Position numbers and translations under genes: made by a program. Positions 1-8,505 of a stretch of 42,390 bases of DNA are shown here, piece by piece (the stretch's first letter is position 1; every line of letters starts with the position of its first letter). Below the pieces are notes generated by a model that saw nothing but the letters and a program-made list of their open reading frames with translations, did not search any database and was not told the origin of the DNA. The stretch is from Thermoflexales bacterium (lineage in GTDB: Bacteria; Chloroflexota; Anaerolineae; B4-G1; DUEL01), in NCBI GenBank assembly GCA_014360895.1, contig JACIWQ010000015.1, positions 1 through 42,390 of the forward strand, in the 5' to 3' direction.

Positions 1-18
1 GACTTTAGTCGGCGCGAT

Positions 19-50
19 GCGGCGGCCCGCCCTTTCGGGCGGGCCGCCGC
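19..50. terminator. Perfect 14-bp GC-rich hairpin downstream of the nucleotidase gene
   Basis: Arms at 19-32 and 37-50 are exact reverse complements, with a TTTC loop. The hairpin lies 35 bp beyond the stop codon of the minus-strand nucleotidase gene. The only T-rich tail (55-58) is on the plus-strand side, so as a terminator it better fits a plus-strand transcript entering from outside the window. It may still stop or stabilise the minus-strand mRNA. Confidence 0.55.
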
Positions 51-84
51 ACCGTTTTCTCACCCCCGCGATGAGGGGAGCCGA

Positions 85-3000
85 CTACTGTCCCTTGAGG
101 ACCAACGGCAGGAACACGCGCTGATTCAGGTAGAGGAACTGCAGGCGGCCCTCAATGGTCGGCGAGATGATGCCCTGGGCCTGGATGTAGTTGATGACCG
201 CGTCCCGCACATAGTACTGTGTGTCGTACACAATCTGGTCCAGCGGCCATATCGTCTGCCCTCCATCGCTAAAGTTGCAGGAGCCGGCAGCCAGGTAGTT
301 GACGGTGGAGACAGTGTAGTAGGTGGTGGCATCCAGGAAGTCCACCTCGTGGCCATTGATAGTCAGAGAGGCCACGTTGTTGCCGTTGGGCAGGAGCGGA
401 TAGGTATCCCGGTAGGTAATCTGGCCGCCGCTGCTGATGTCCAGCATGCAGGTGGTATAGTACGAATAACCGCCCGCGTTCGGCACGTACTTGTAGTAGT
501 AATAGTTGCGGTAGGCGCGCTCCAGAATCCGCTTCAGTTGCGGGCCGTTCATCCGCATGACCACCAGCGAGTTCTCATAGGGCATCAGTGTGAACATATT
601 GCTCACCGTCAGCGTGACCGGGTTAGTAGTCGTCGCGGTGGCCGCGACCTTTTGGTTGGTCATCGCACCGGAGAGGTGGAAGTCCACGTTGATTCCGTGC
701 TGCGCCAGTTCCCATACCGAGGCATCCGCCTGCAGGTTGGCTGCGTTGGTCTCCTGCGTATAGGCCGGCAGCGCGTCCAGCGGAACCGTGGTCTGCCCGA
801 TAGCCCGGTTGGTGTAGTCGTTCAGGGCACTCACATACGGGTCCACAATGCCCTTGATGCGACTATCCTCCAGCGTCGTAGTGTCCACCGCGATGTACCG
901 CCCAGCGCGGGAGACAACCCGGTAGCCACCAGTGCCATCGGGGAGCAAGCCCAACACCACCTCGCCCAGATAGGTGTTGTACCGGTAGGCCTGGTTGACA
1001 ATGACCGGCGTGTTGTCCGGACCGGCGATGATAGCCGGCAGGTACTTGTAGTCGCCGGAGTACAGAGTTTGTTTAGAGGGGTCGGTGTGGCTATGGCCGC
1101 CGATGACGGCGTCCAGGCCGGGGGCCTGCGCGGCCAGAACCGTATCCACCCGGTCGTCCACCTCCACGCTCCCCGAAATGGTGGTGAAGCCGATGTGGGT
1201 CAGCGCCACCACTGCGTCGTAGCGGGATTTCAGCCACGGCGCCCACTTCTGGGCCTCGGTGATGGGGTCGGTGAAGGTCAGGCCGACGATATTGCTAGGC
1301 AATTCGTAGCGCGGCACCCGGTGGTTCCCGATGCCCAGGATGGCGACGTCAACGGTATTGACGCCCTGCACACCCGGACCGGCGACGGGCAACCGAACCA
1401 CGGTGTAGGGCTCCACCGGCACCTTATCCAGACCATACCGACCGTCGTCGTAGACGTTGGCCTGGAGGATGGGGAAGTCCGCCTGCCGCAGGACGCTGGT
1501 GAAGACATCGTTGCCGAAGTTGAACTCGTGGTTGCCCAGTGTCATCGCCGTGTAACTCATCGCGTTCATCACGGCGATCATCGGGTGGACAGTCATCGTG
1601 ACCGGCAGCGGCGTCCCGTCGGCAGCATATCCCTTCGGGGCCGTCTTGAAGTAGTACATCATGGCATCGCCCTGAATCTGGTCGCCCGCGTTGAGCAGGA
1701 TGGTCCGGGTGGGGTTGTGTGCCCGCTCTTGATTGATCAGGGTCGCCAACTGGGTATAGCCCGGATAAGTGGTCTTGTTCAGCCGCCCATGGGAGTCGTT
1801 ATGGTGCAGGATGGTGATGGGGATGACCGGGCCGCCTGCCGCGGTCCCCAGGCGGGTAATACGGCCATCCAGCGTGCCGTTGTAGGGGTTGCTGATGGTG
1901 TAGACGCTGGAGACCCACCGTTCCACCCCGTCCAGCATATCGCCCCAGTAACTGAGATTGGTCATATACTTGAAGGCGAGGAAACCGTCCTGCCCAGCGG
2001 GGGCCAGGAACTCGTTGGTCGCTACCCGGTAAGTGCGGGTCAGAACCAGAGGCTCCCACTGGCTCGTAGAACGGTTGTAGACGGTGGCCGTAATCGCGCC
2101 CCACGCCCAGGGCTGCGGGCCGGGGAGGGTATCGGTGTAGTTGTAGAAGGAGTAGCGGATGCCGGAGACCTGGATGGCGCCCTTGAAGAGCGAGGCACTC
2201 TGGTTCAGGAGTTCCATAATCTGCGCCCCGGTCATATTCCCGACGACGGTCTGGTTGCCGAAGGGCAGGACGTTGAAGAGCATCCCGTGGGTGATGGTGT
2301 ACGGCGTGACGCCCCCGGTCAGAATGTCCGCCCGCAGGCCACCAGGGTTGTTGAAGACCATATCCACGTCGTTATCCGGCGTCCCGTCGGTGTTCAGGTC
2401 GTTGTAGATGGCGTCGTTGATGAAGGCGCCCATCAAGGAATCGCCGTTATAGTTGCGGACGATGTCCACATTGGTGTAGCCGATCACCCGGTTGATTTCG
2501 CTTTGGTACCAAGGGTCATTGGCCCAGTTAGCAATGGTGTTGCTGATCGTCTCGTCTGGCGTAATGGTCGTGGTAACGGTGATGCCCTGCCAACCGACAA
2601 CGGTGAAGGTCGTGTAGGTTGTCGGGTTAATGGCCAGGTCGGCCCGTCCCACCTTGCGCCCGTTGTACCAGGCCTGCACGACGTAGGTATTGCTGATCAC
2701 TGTGGGGGCAACGAGATTCGTGTGAGTGTGCCCACCGATGATGAGCGACACCGGCTTGCCGGCCTCCACCAACCGCCGGGCCAGGGTCTGGTCCCCGTAG
2801 ACGGGGAAGCCGTACCCGTAGCCGCCGTCGGTGTAGCCGAGATGGCTGAGCACAACGATGGTGTTCGCGCCAGCCGCCTTCACCTCGTCGTAGTAGTGGA
2901 TGATGGACTCGGCCGCGTCCTTAAAGCACAGCCCTTGGGTGGCCCAGGCCACGGTGATGTACGGGGTCTCCTGGGAGGTTACGCCGATAATGCCCAGGAT

Positions 3001-3609
3001 GGCCTGGTTGGGCGCAGTCCCGACAGTCATCGTGATCCAGGGCTTTACAAAGGAGGGGTGGGTCCATCCGGCGGTGGCGCAGGAACCGGTGTCGTTAACT
3101 ACCAAGTTGGCAGCGACGAAGGGGAAGTCGGCCTCCTGGGTGCGGCTGATGAGCACCGTCTGCCCCCAGTCAAACTCGTGGTTGCCCAGCGTCGCGGCGT
3201 TGTAGCCCGCGAGGTTGTAGACGTCAATGGTAGACTCTCCCCGGAACAGGTTGGAGAGCAGACTGCCCTGCATGATGTCGCCCGCGTCCACCAGGACGAC
3301 ATTCTCCGCCCCGACCTCCGAACGGACCTGGTTGATCACATAAGCCACCCGCGCCATGCCGGGGTTGGAGCCGGAGAGCTCCAACTGGCCGTGGAAGTCG
3401 TTAGTGTGGAGGATGGTGATGGTCACGACGTCGCTGGATTGGAGGACCGGCGCCGGGGATGCTGCCGGACGGGGGTTCGGGAGCGCAATCACGGGTATGG
3501 CGGAGGAGGGCTGGGGTGCGGGAGCGGGAACTCGCGCGGAGATAGGAGAAGCAAGCACCCAACTCAGAACGATGACCAGAGAGAATACTTTAGAGACCGA
3601 GCGAAGCAT
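85..3609 (-). CDS. Secreted tandem 5'-nucleotidase (two UshA/YfkN-like modules)
   Basis: This is a 1174-residue predicted exported metallophosphoesterase of the 5'-nucleotidase / 2',3'-cyclic-nucleotide phosphodiesterase family, which releases phosphate and nucleosides outside the cell. The ATG at 3609 follows AAAGGAGAATT and opens a signal peptide ending near Ala25 (SPISA). Module one has ILHTNDFHG (about residues 66-74), VDAGDIMQG, TLGNHEFDWG, LSHLGY and GGHTHT, then a C-terminal nucleotide-binding domain starting near NRVIGYTNVD. Module two repeats the set from about residue 600: ILHHNDSHG, NAGDQIQGD, TLGNHEFNFG, LTHIGF, GGHSHTD. Both metal sites therefore look complete. Single-module family members are about 550 residues, so this is a true duplication. 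The protein ends in QRVFLPLVLKGQ, which resembles a C-terminal tail I associate with secreted Chloroflexota proteins. The exact substrate is unknown. Confidence 0.92.
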   Translation of the reverse strand: MLRSVSKVFSLVIVLSWVLASPISARVPAPAPQPSSAIPVIALPNPRPAASPAPVLQSSDVVTITILHTNDFHGQLELSGSNPGMARVAYVINQVRSEVGAENVVLVDAGDIMQGSLLSNLFRGESTIDVYNLAGYNAATLGNHEFDWGQTVLISRTQEADFPFVAANLVVNDTGSCATAGWTHPSFVKPWITMTVGTAPNQAILGIIGVTSQETPYITVAWATQGLCFKDAAESIIHYYDEVKAAGANTIVVLSHLGYTDGGYGYGFPVYGDQTLARRLVEAGKPVSLIIGGHTHTNLVAPTVISNTYVVQAWYNGRKVGRADLAINPTTYTTFTVVGWQGITVTTTITPDETISNTIANWANDPWYQSEINRVIGYTNVDIVRNYNGDSLMGAFINDAIYNDLNTDGTPDNDVDMVFNNPGGLRADILTGGVTPYTITHGMLFNVLPFGNQTVVGNMTGAQIMELLNQSASLFKGAIQVSGIRYSFYNYTDTLPGPQPWAWGAITATVYNRSTSQWEPLVLTRTYRVATNEFLAPAGQDGFLAFKYMTNLSYWGDMLDGVERWVSSVYTISNPYNGTLDGRITRLGTAAGGPVIPITILHHNDSHGRLNKTTYPGYTQLATLINQERAHNPTRTILLNAGDQIQGDAMMYYFKTAPKGYAADGTPLPVTMTVHPMIAVMNAMSYTAMTLGNHEFNFGNDVFTSVLRQADFPILQANVYDDGRYGLDKVPVEPYTVVRLPVAGPGVQGVNTVDVAILGIGNHRVPRYELPSNIVGLTFTDPITEAQKWAPWLKSRYDAVVALTHIGFTTISGSVEVDDRVDTVLAAQAPGLDAVIGGHSHTDPSKQTLYSGDYKYLPAIIAGPDNTPVIVNQAYRYNTYLGEVVLGLLPDGTGGYRVVSRAGRYIAVDTTTLEDSRIKGIVDPYVSALNDYTNRAIGQTTVPLDALPAYTQETNAANLQADASVWELAQHGINVDFHLSGAMTNQKVAATATTTNPVTLTVSNMFTLMPYENSLVVMRMNGPQLKRILERAYRNYYYYKYVPNAGGYSYYTTCMLDISSGGQITYRDTYPLLPNGNNVASLTINGHEVDFLDATTYYTVSTVNYLAAGSCNFSDGGQTIWPLDQIVYDTQYYVRDAVINYIQAQGIISPTIEGRLQFLYLNQRVFLPLVLKGQ

Positions 3610-4018
3610 AATTCTCCTTTCGGATGTCAATGGAGGAACACTACAGGGGATACGCAACGCATACGTAGGGATGGTCGGGCTATCTGGATCCGCATCACCT
3701 CCTTCGCTACAAGACTACGGAGAATATCGGAGTAACGGTCAGAGCCTCCCGTTATGACTGGGGCAAGGATGAGCAAGGGGCTGTCGCGCTGCCGGAAAGG
3801 GGGTAGTAGCCCGCCCTGTTCCTCAGAACCTGATTTCAGTATAGCCGCTTCTTTCCGTTTTGTCAAGATGCGCCGATGCGGGAATTCCTCTGCCGCTCCC
3901 TACTGGAGGACCAAACTTTGCACCGGCCTGAAGGGCCGCCGCAGTGGTTCTACGGCATCTCTCCCCTGAGGAAACACAAAATCCCGTCCACAATCCCCTG
4001 GGCAATCAGGTCCTGGTA

Positions 4019-4171
4019 GAGGTCTATCATCGCGGCCTGAAGCAGTTCACCGGCATAGAGCGCGCCCGATTTCACCTCGCAGTGGCCCAGCGCAATCATA
4101 TTGGTCTGGCTATCCGCGCATTTGTACGATTGGAGGTGTATCGCCTGCGGACCGGTGTGACCTGGTTTGAA
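4019..4171 (+). pseudogene. C-terminal remnant of a DDE transposase
   Basis: About 51 codons on the plus strand read EVYHRGLKQFTGIERAR, then AQRNHIGLAIRAFVRLE and TGVTWFE. These motifs match the C-terminal end of IS4/IS701-like DDE transposases, where the Glu of the E-x-YHRGLKQ segment is catalytic. No matching N-terminal part or start is visible upstream in this frame, and the downstream frame runs into the 3' end of the neighbouring transporter gene. The rest of 3610-4223 shows no other convincing gene. This is a decayed insertion scar. Confidence 0.7.
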
Positions 4172-4223
4172 ACCGACGGCACGTTTCTGACGGCGGGCCG
4201 CCGCAGCCGCTGGCCTCTTAGCC

Positions 4224-5582
4224 CTACTGGCTGCCCGGCGCGACGACCTCCGGCACCGCCCCACCCTTCACCGCGCGGGTACGCCCCAGCGGGTATTTGT
4301 ACATGCACCAGGCGATGATGAGGCAGGCGATGATGGGAGTGATGCCGATGAGGAAGCGGATTCCCCAAACCGCGCTGGCGGGCTGGACGTCGCTTCCGGC
4401 GATGTACCCGGCGGCGGACATCACCGAGGCAAAGAGCACCCCCTGCGCCGAGAAGGCCAGTTTGATGATGCCCGCGTTCATCCCGAAGAAGATGCCTTCC
4501 CGGCGGTAGCCGTGCCGGACCGCGTCGTCGTCCACAATCTCCGAGAGGACGGGAAACGGCATAATCATAGACCCCGCCAGCCCCGGCGCGGCCAGCACGG
4601 TCCCCAGCAGGCCCGTGCAGAAATCCCGGGCGAAGGTCATCAGCAGGAAGCCGGGGACGAAGACGAAACTGGCCAGAATCCAGGCCCTCCGATAACCCAG
4701 GCGGGGGACGATGGGCCGCCAGAGCAGGATGGAGGGCGCCGTCAGCAGGATGGGCACCCCCAGCAGGATGGCCTCCACGTCCCCCGGATTCATCCGCATC
4801 CCGAAGACCTCCGTCGGGCCCAGGATGCCCAGGGCGTACTTGCGCCAGAAGGGGAGCGTCGCGGCTAGGGCCAGCCAGATGTACTCCTTCGCCATATTCG
4901 CCCCCAGAAACCACCGGAAGGGACGGCTGGAGAGGACAATTTTCAGCGACTGGAGCAGCCCGACCGAGGTCTCCTCCTCCAACGGCCGCTCCCGGATGCC
5001 GATGGCGGCGATCAGATACCCGGCGGCGACCAGCGCGCCCATAATGGCCCCCATCCAGACGTACCCCACCGTGTCGGCCAGGATGGGCGCCAGGATGAAG
5101 GAGAGCAGCAGCGCGATGACCGCCAGCACCTCCCGCGCCGCGGAGAGGTTGACCCGGTCCCGTATCGTCGTCGCGATTTCCGGGAAGAGGGAGGTGTAGG
5201 CGATCCAGGTGAGGCTGTAGAGGCCGTCAAAGATGAAGAGGATGATGAAAAAGTACGCGGCCAGAACGGTGGGGCTGTGCCCGGGCGGGGTCCAGAGGAA
5301 AAAGAACGAGAGGCCCAGGGGGATGGCCCCGAAGAGGACGTAGGGGACGCGCCGGCCCATCCGGCTGCGGGTCCGGTCCGAAATCTGGCCCATCAGCGGG
5401 TCGTTGATCGCGTTCCAGAACCCGTAGACCGTCCAGATGATGCCCGCCACCGCCGCATTCAATCCCAGGATGTCCACGTAGTAGAACTGGATGCGGTTGC
5501 CGAAGACCTGGTAGGCGATGGTGTTGGCGAAGTTGCCCATAGAGTAGCGGACGTAAAAGAGCGTGCGGCGAATTCCGTTCAT
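4224..5582 (-). CDS. MFS sugar:cation symporter, GPH (MelB-like) family
   Basis: The 452-residue hydrophobic protein has about twelve membrane segments and resembles the glycoside-pentoside-hexuronide:cation symporter family (MelB/XylP/YicJ). Visible hallmarks are an N-terminal MGNFANTIAYQVFG, the loop ISDRTRSRMGRRVPYVL (the conserved D-x-x-x-S-R-x-GRRRPF region of the family) and TWIAYTSLFPEI. It would import a sugar or glycoside with H+ or Na+. The substrate cannot be told from sequence, and no catabolic enzyme is adjacent. The start chosen is ATG 5582, preceded by GGAGAGGAGAAT. An upstream in-frame extension to 5624 has no ribosome site and would overlap the TPR gene. The gene sits 38 bp downstream of the TPR lipoprotein gene on the same strand. 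Confidence 0.85.
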   Translation of the reverse strand: MNGIRRTLFYVRYSMGNFANTIAYQVFGNRIQFYYVDILGLNAAVAGIIWTVYGFWNAINDPLMGQISDRTRSRMGRRVPYVLFGAIPLGLSFFFLWTPPGHSPTVLAAYFFIILFIFDGLYSLTWIAYTSLFPEIATTIRDRVNLSAAREVLAVIALLLSFILAPILADTVGYVWMGAIMGALVAAGYLIAAIGIRERPLEEETSVGLLQSLKIVLSSRPFRWFLGANMAKEYIWLALAATLPFWRKYALGILGPTEVFGMRMNPGDVEAILLGVPILLTAPSILLWRPIVPRLGYRRAWILASFVFVPGFLLMTFARDFCTGLLGTVLAAPGLAGSMIMPFPVLSEIVDDDAVRHGYRREGIFFGMNAGIIKLAFSAQGVLFASVMSAAGYIAGSDVQPASAVWGIRFLIGITPIIACLIIAWCMYKYPLGRTRAVKGGAVPEVVAPGSQ

Positions 5583-5620
5583 TATTCTCCTCTCCCTGGC
5601 TGAGGTTCGGAAAACGGGGA

Positions 5621-7078
5621 TCACCGGTTGCCCCCCAGTGCTTCTTCAATCTCCTCCCGGAGCCCCGGGTCGGTATTCAGGTCCAGGGCCCGGGTGAACT
5701 CCGCGCGCGCCGCTTCCCGCCGGCCCCGCAGCGCGTAGAGTCGCCCCAGGTCGTAGTGGGCCACCGCCAGGTCCGGCGCCAACTCCAGGGTCCTGCACAG
5801 CGCCTCCTCTGCTCCGGCGTAGTCCTCAGCGAAAAGAAGCGCCTGGCCCAGCAGAGCGTGGGCCGAAGCTGCATCGGGCGCCAGGCGGACCAGGGCGCGG
5901 GCCGCCGTCACGCCGCGCGCATCGCCGGGGAAACGGTCCAGGTAGAACCGCGCGACGGCTTCCCAGATATGCGGGTCTTCCGGCGCCAGACGAGTCGCCT
6001 CCGCCAGCCAGATGTCGGCGACGGCGTACTGCCCCAGGTCGGCGTAGAGCAGACCCAGGTAGAGCGCGAAGGCCGGGTTCTGCGGGTCCCGATCGTAGGC
6101 GGCTTCCAGGTGCGGGCGGGCCGCGTCGGGGTCGCCCCGGTTCAGGAAATGGAGGCCCAGGAGGGAGCGGGCCAGCGGTGAATCCGGCGCCAGTCGGACG
6201 GCGGTCTCCAGTTGGACGCGCGCGCCTTCCAGACGGCCCATCTCCTCCAGCGCGTGCCCCAGCAGCGCGCGGGCATCGGCGAAGTTCGGATTCATGGCCA
6301 CCGCCCGCCGCAGCGCCAAGACGGCCAGGGCCGGCTCGCCGTGGGCCAGTGCGGCCTGTCCCAGGCGGGCCAGCCGGGCGACCTCATCTTTCTCCTCCAG
6401 TGCGGTCAGCCCCGCACGGGCGAAAGGAGTGGCGGCGGCCTGGAGATGGGGCCGGGCGGCCTCGGGATCGGTAAGGGCCAGCAGAAAGCCCAGGCATTCC
6501 CGGGCCTGCACGTCGGCGGGATCGCGCTCCACCAGGGCCTGGCATGCATCCCGCGCCTCCTCCTCCCGCTCCCGTTGCAGGTACCCGCGCACCAGCAGGT
6601 GCCAGGTGGCCGGGTCGTCCCGCAGGGCCAGCGCCTGCTCCCCTTCTGCCACCGCCCGTTCCCAATCCCCCTGCGCGGCGTAGAAGGCCGCCCGCAGGGA
6701 CGCCACCTCCCCCAGGTCGGCCCCTCGCTCCCCGGCCCGGGCCAGCGCGTCCAGCCCTTCCTGAGGACGGTTCCAGTCCCGGTACAGTCGGGCCAGCCGC
6801 AGGTAGGGGGTCGGGTCATCCGGGCGGAGGCTGGCCGCCTGCCGGTACGCGGCCTCCGCCGCCGTCCGTTCCCGGCCCTCCGCGTGGGCATCCCCCAGGG
6901 CCAGAAGGGCCGGGAACGGGTCGCGGGTCGCGGCGGGACTGGTCACAGAGAGGGGCGTCGGCGACGGCCCACAGGCCGCCAGGAGCGCCAGCAGGAGCAG
7001 ACCCACCCCGAAGACCGCCGGTTTCACGGATTTCACAGATGTATCGGACGCGGACCGGCGCGGATGAACGGTGATCAA
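5621..7078 (-). CDS. TPR-repeat lipoprotein
   Basis: A TPR protein of up to 485 residues. A short basic N-terminus is followed by a hydrophobic stretch and a lipobox LLAAC, so Cys36 should be lipidated and the protein anchored on the outer face of the membrane. The rest is about a dozen 34-residue TPR-like helical pairs (A..LG.A....G....A...Y..A....P), including FADARALLGHALEEMGRLEGA and HYDLGRLYALRGRREAA. These are scaffolds for protein-protein contacts with no enzymatic motif. The start is uncertain. TTG 7078 gives the longest frame, but codons 1-20 lie in a sequence resembling the dispersed ATCCGCG repeat. GTG 7036 or 7027, just before KPAVFGVG, would give a more typical lipoprotein signal. 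Confidence 0.75.
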   Translation of the reverse strand: MITVHPRRSASDTSVKSVKPAVFGVGLLLLALLAACGPSPTPLSVTSPAATRDPFPALLALGDAHAEGRERTAAEAAYRQAASLRPDDPTPYLRLARLYRDWNRPQEGLDALARAGERGADLGEVASLRAAFYAAQGDWERAVAEGEQALALRDDPATWHLLVRGYLQREREEEARDACQALVERDPADVQARECLGFLLALTDPEAARPHLQAAATPFARAGLTALEEKDEVARLARLGQAALAHGEPALAVLALRRAVAMNPNFADARALLGHALEEMGRLEGARVQLETAVRLAPDSPLARSLLGLHFLNRGDPDAARPHLEAAYDRDPQNPAFALYLGLLYADLGQYAVADIWLAEATRLAPEDPHIWEAVARFYLDRFPGDARGVTAARALVRLAPDAASAHALLGQALLFAEDYAGAEEALCRTLELAPDLAVAHYDLGRLYALRGRREAARAEFTRALDLNTDPGLREEIEEALGGNR

Positions 7079-7115
7079 TCAGGGGGGCCTCAACCCGCGC
7101 CGGCCCGCGCCCCAT

Positions 7116-8438
7116 TCAGAGCTGCTCCACCTGCTCTTCTACCCGGATTCCCCGCTCTTCCAGTTCCGCCAGCACCGGTCGGTAGATTTCGGGCAGAACG
7201 GGGATATGGACCCCCGTCAACGGGATGACGCCCTGCAGGATCAGCCGGGTGGCAATGGCGGCGGGGAGCCCCACCGTCCGCGCCATGGCCGTATCGCCGT
7301 GGGGGATGCCGAAATCCACGAGCCAGGAGCGAATCCGCTCCCGCCGGTCCGGGTACTCGGCCAGAAAGTCGTGGAGCAGCACCACCATATCCCGCTCGCC
7401 GGGGGCGTACTGCAGTTTCTCCTGCATGCGGACGGCCAGGACATCCAGAATCGTCCGCTGAGGCGGGAGGGGGTCATCGCTCAGGAGCCCCAGCCACTCA
7501 AAGCGGTCCAGAACGGGGGAGTCTTCGGGTAGGTTCAGGTGGACGGCCAGGTCCCGGCGCAGGTCGGACGTCTGGGGACGGCCGATCAGATGGGCCAGCA
7601 ACTGCCGGTAGGTCATCCCGGCCAGGTCGTCCCGCTCCGTCAGGTCCAGGAGCCCCAGTTCCACAAACTTCTGCCAGGTCTCACACCAGCCGGGGTAGCG
7701 GAGCGTCCCCCGGTACATCGTGCGGGCCTCCGGGATGCCGTAGAGTTGGATATAGGGGAGGGAATCCCGGTTGGGGTACGCTTCTAGGATGCCCACGCCC
7801 TCCACCGGCACCGGATGACGGGTAGCGAAGAGGTGACGGTTGGGGACCTCTACCACCCGTCCGTCCTCCAGATAGCGGGCATCGTTGCGGCCAGCCAGGA
7901 GCACCCCGCGAGGGCTCCAGGAGAACTTGTAGCCGAAGGGGTTGGTATTCGCCTCCGGCGCGGGGAGTCCCCCGCAGTAGGAGCGGAACGCCACCACCTG
8001 CCCGCCGCCCGCGTGAACCCGGTCTATCACCCGCATCGCGGACATGTGGTCAATGCCCGGGTCCAGGCCAATCTCGTTGAGGAAGATGACGCCCGCCTCC
8101 CGCGCGGCGCCGTCCAGCGCGCGCATCTCGTCCTTGACGTAGGAGGTGGTGACCAGATGACGGCGATGGTGCAGGCAGGCCTGAGCTACCTGCAGATGGT
8201 GGATGTACGGGAGCATACTGACCGCCAGGTCGGCCTGGGCGACCAGCGCGTCCAGCCGCTCCGGCTCCCGTTCAATGTCAAAGGCCAGCGCCTCCCCGTT
8301 GGGACGGTCTCCGATCAGCGCGTGGGCCTTCTCCACCGTCCGGCTGGCGACGGTGACCTGGAAATCGGGCTGGTCCAGCAGATACTGGACCAAAGGTCGG
8401 GCAACCAATCCGGCACCCAGAACCAGAATTCGCGCCAT
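7116..8438 (-). CDS. Saccharopine dehydrogenase family oxidoreductase (Lys9-like)
   Basis: The 440-residue protein has an N-terminal Rossmann fold with ILVLGAGLVARP at residues 4-15. The signature SYCGGLPAPEANTNPFGYK and the following FSWSPRG segment match glutamate-forming saccharopine reductases (yeast Lys9, and the SDH half of plant LKR/SDH). The family interconverts saccharopine with glutamate plus 2-aminoadipate semialdehyde in lysine metabolism, using NAD(P). ATG 8438 follows a strong AAGGAGGACAT site. The upstream neighbour is a YfcC-type carrier 67 bp away on the same strand, so carrier and enzyme may be co-transcribed for amino-acid use. No lysine-ketoglutarate reductase partner is in the window, so the exact substrate is inferred from motif similarity. 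Confidence 0.82.
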   Translation of the reverse strand: MARILVLGAGLVARPLVQYLLDQPDFQVTVASRTVEKAHALIGDRPNGEALAFDIEREPERLDALVAQADLAVSMLPYIHHLQVAQACLHHRRHLVTTSYVKDEMRALDGAAREAGVIFLNEIGLDPGIDHMSAMRVIDRVHAGGGQVVAFRSYCGGLPAPEANTNPFGYKFSWSPRGVLLAGRNDARYLEDGRVVEVPNRHLFATRHPVPVEGVGILEAYPNRDSLPYIQLYGIPEARTMYRGTLRYPGWCETWQKFVELGLLDLTERDDLAGMTYRQLLAHLIGRPQTSDLRRDLAVHLNLPEDSPVLDRFEWLGLLSDDPLPPQRTILDVLAVRMQEKLQYAPGERDMVVLLHDFLAEYPDRRERIRSWLVDFGIPHGDTAMARTVGLPAAIATRLILQGVIPLTGVHIPVLPEIYRPVLAELEERGIRVEEQVEQL

Positions 8439-8505
8439 ATGTCCTCCTTTTCGTAGAGAATGGGGCTTGCGGGGAACGGGTTTCACCGCCGCGCACCCCT
8501 CTTCC

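Noticed and set aside
3627-3700. Short frame starting MRIQIARP with AAGGAGGTG before it, upstream of the nucleotidase
   Set aside because: The ribosome site is only two bases from the ATG, no promoter is clear, and no regulatory structure follows; probably chance.
349-3735. Very long plus-strand open frame opposite the nucleotidase gene
   Set aside because: It is a GC-rich shadow of the real minus-strand gene, with low-complexity His/Val/Gly-rich composition and no motif.
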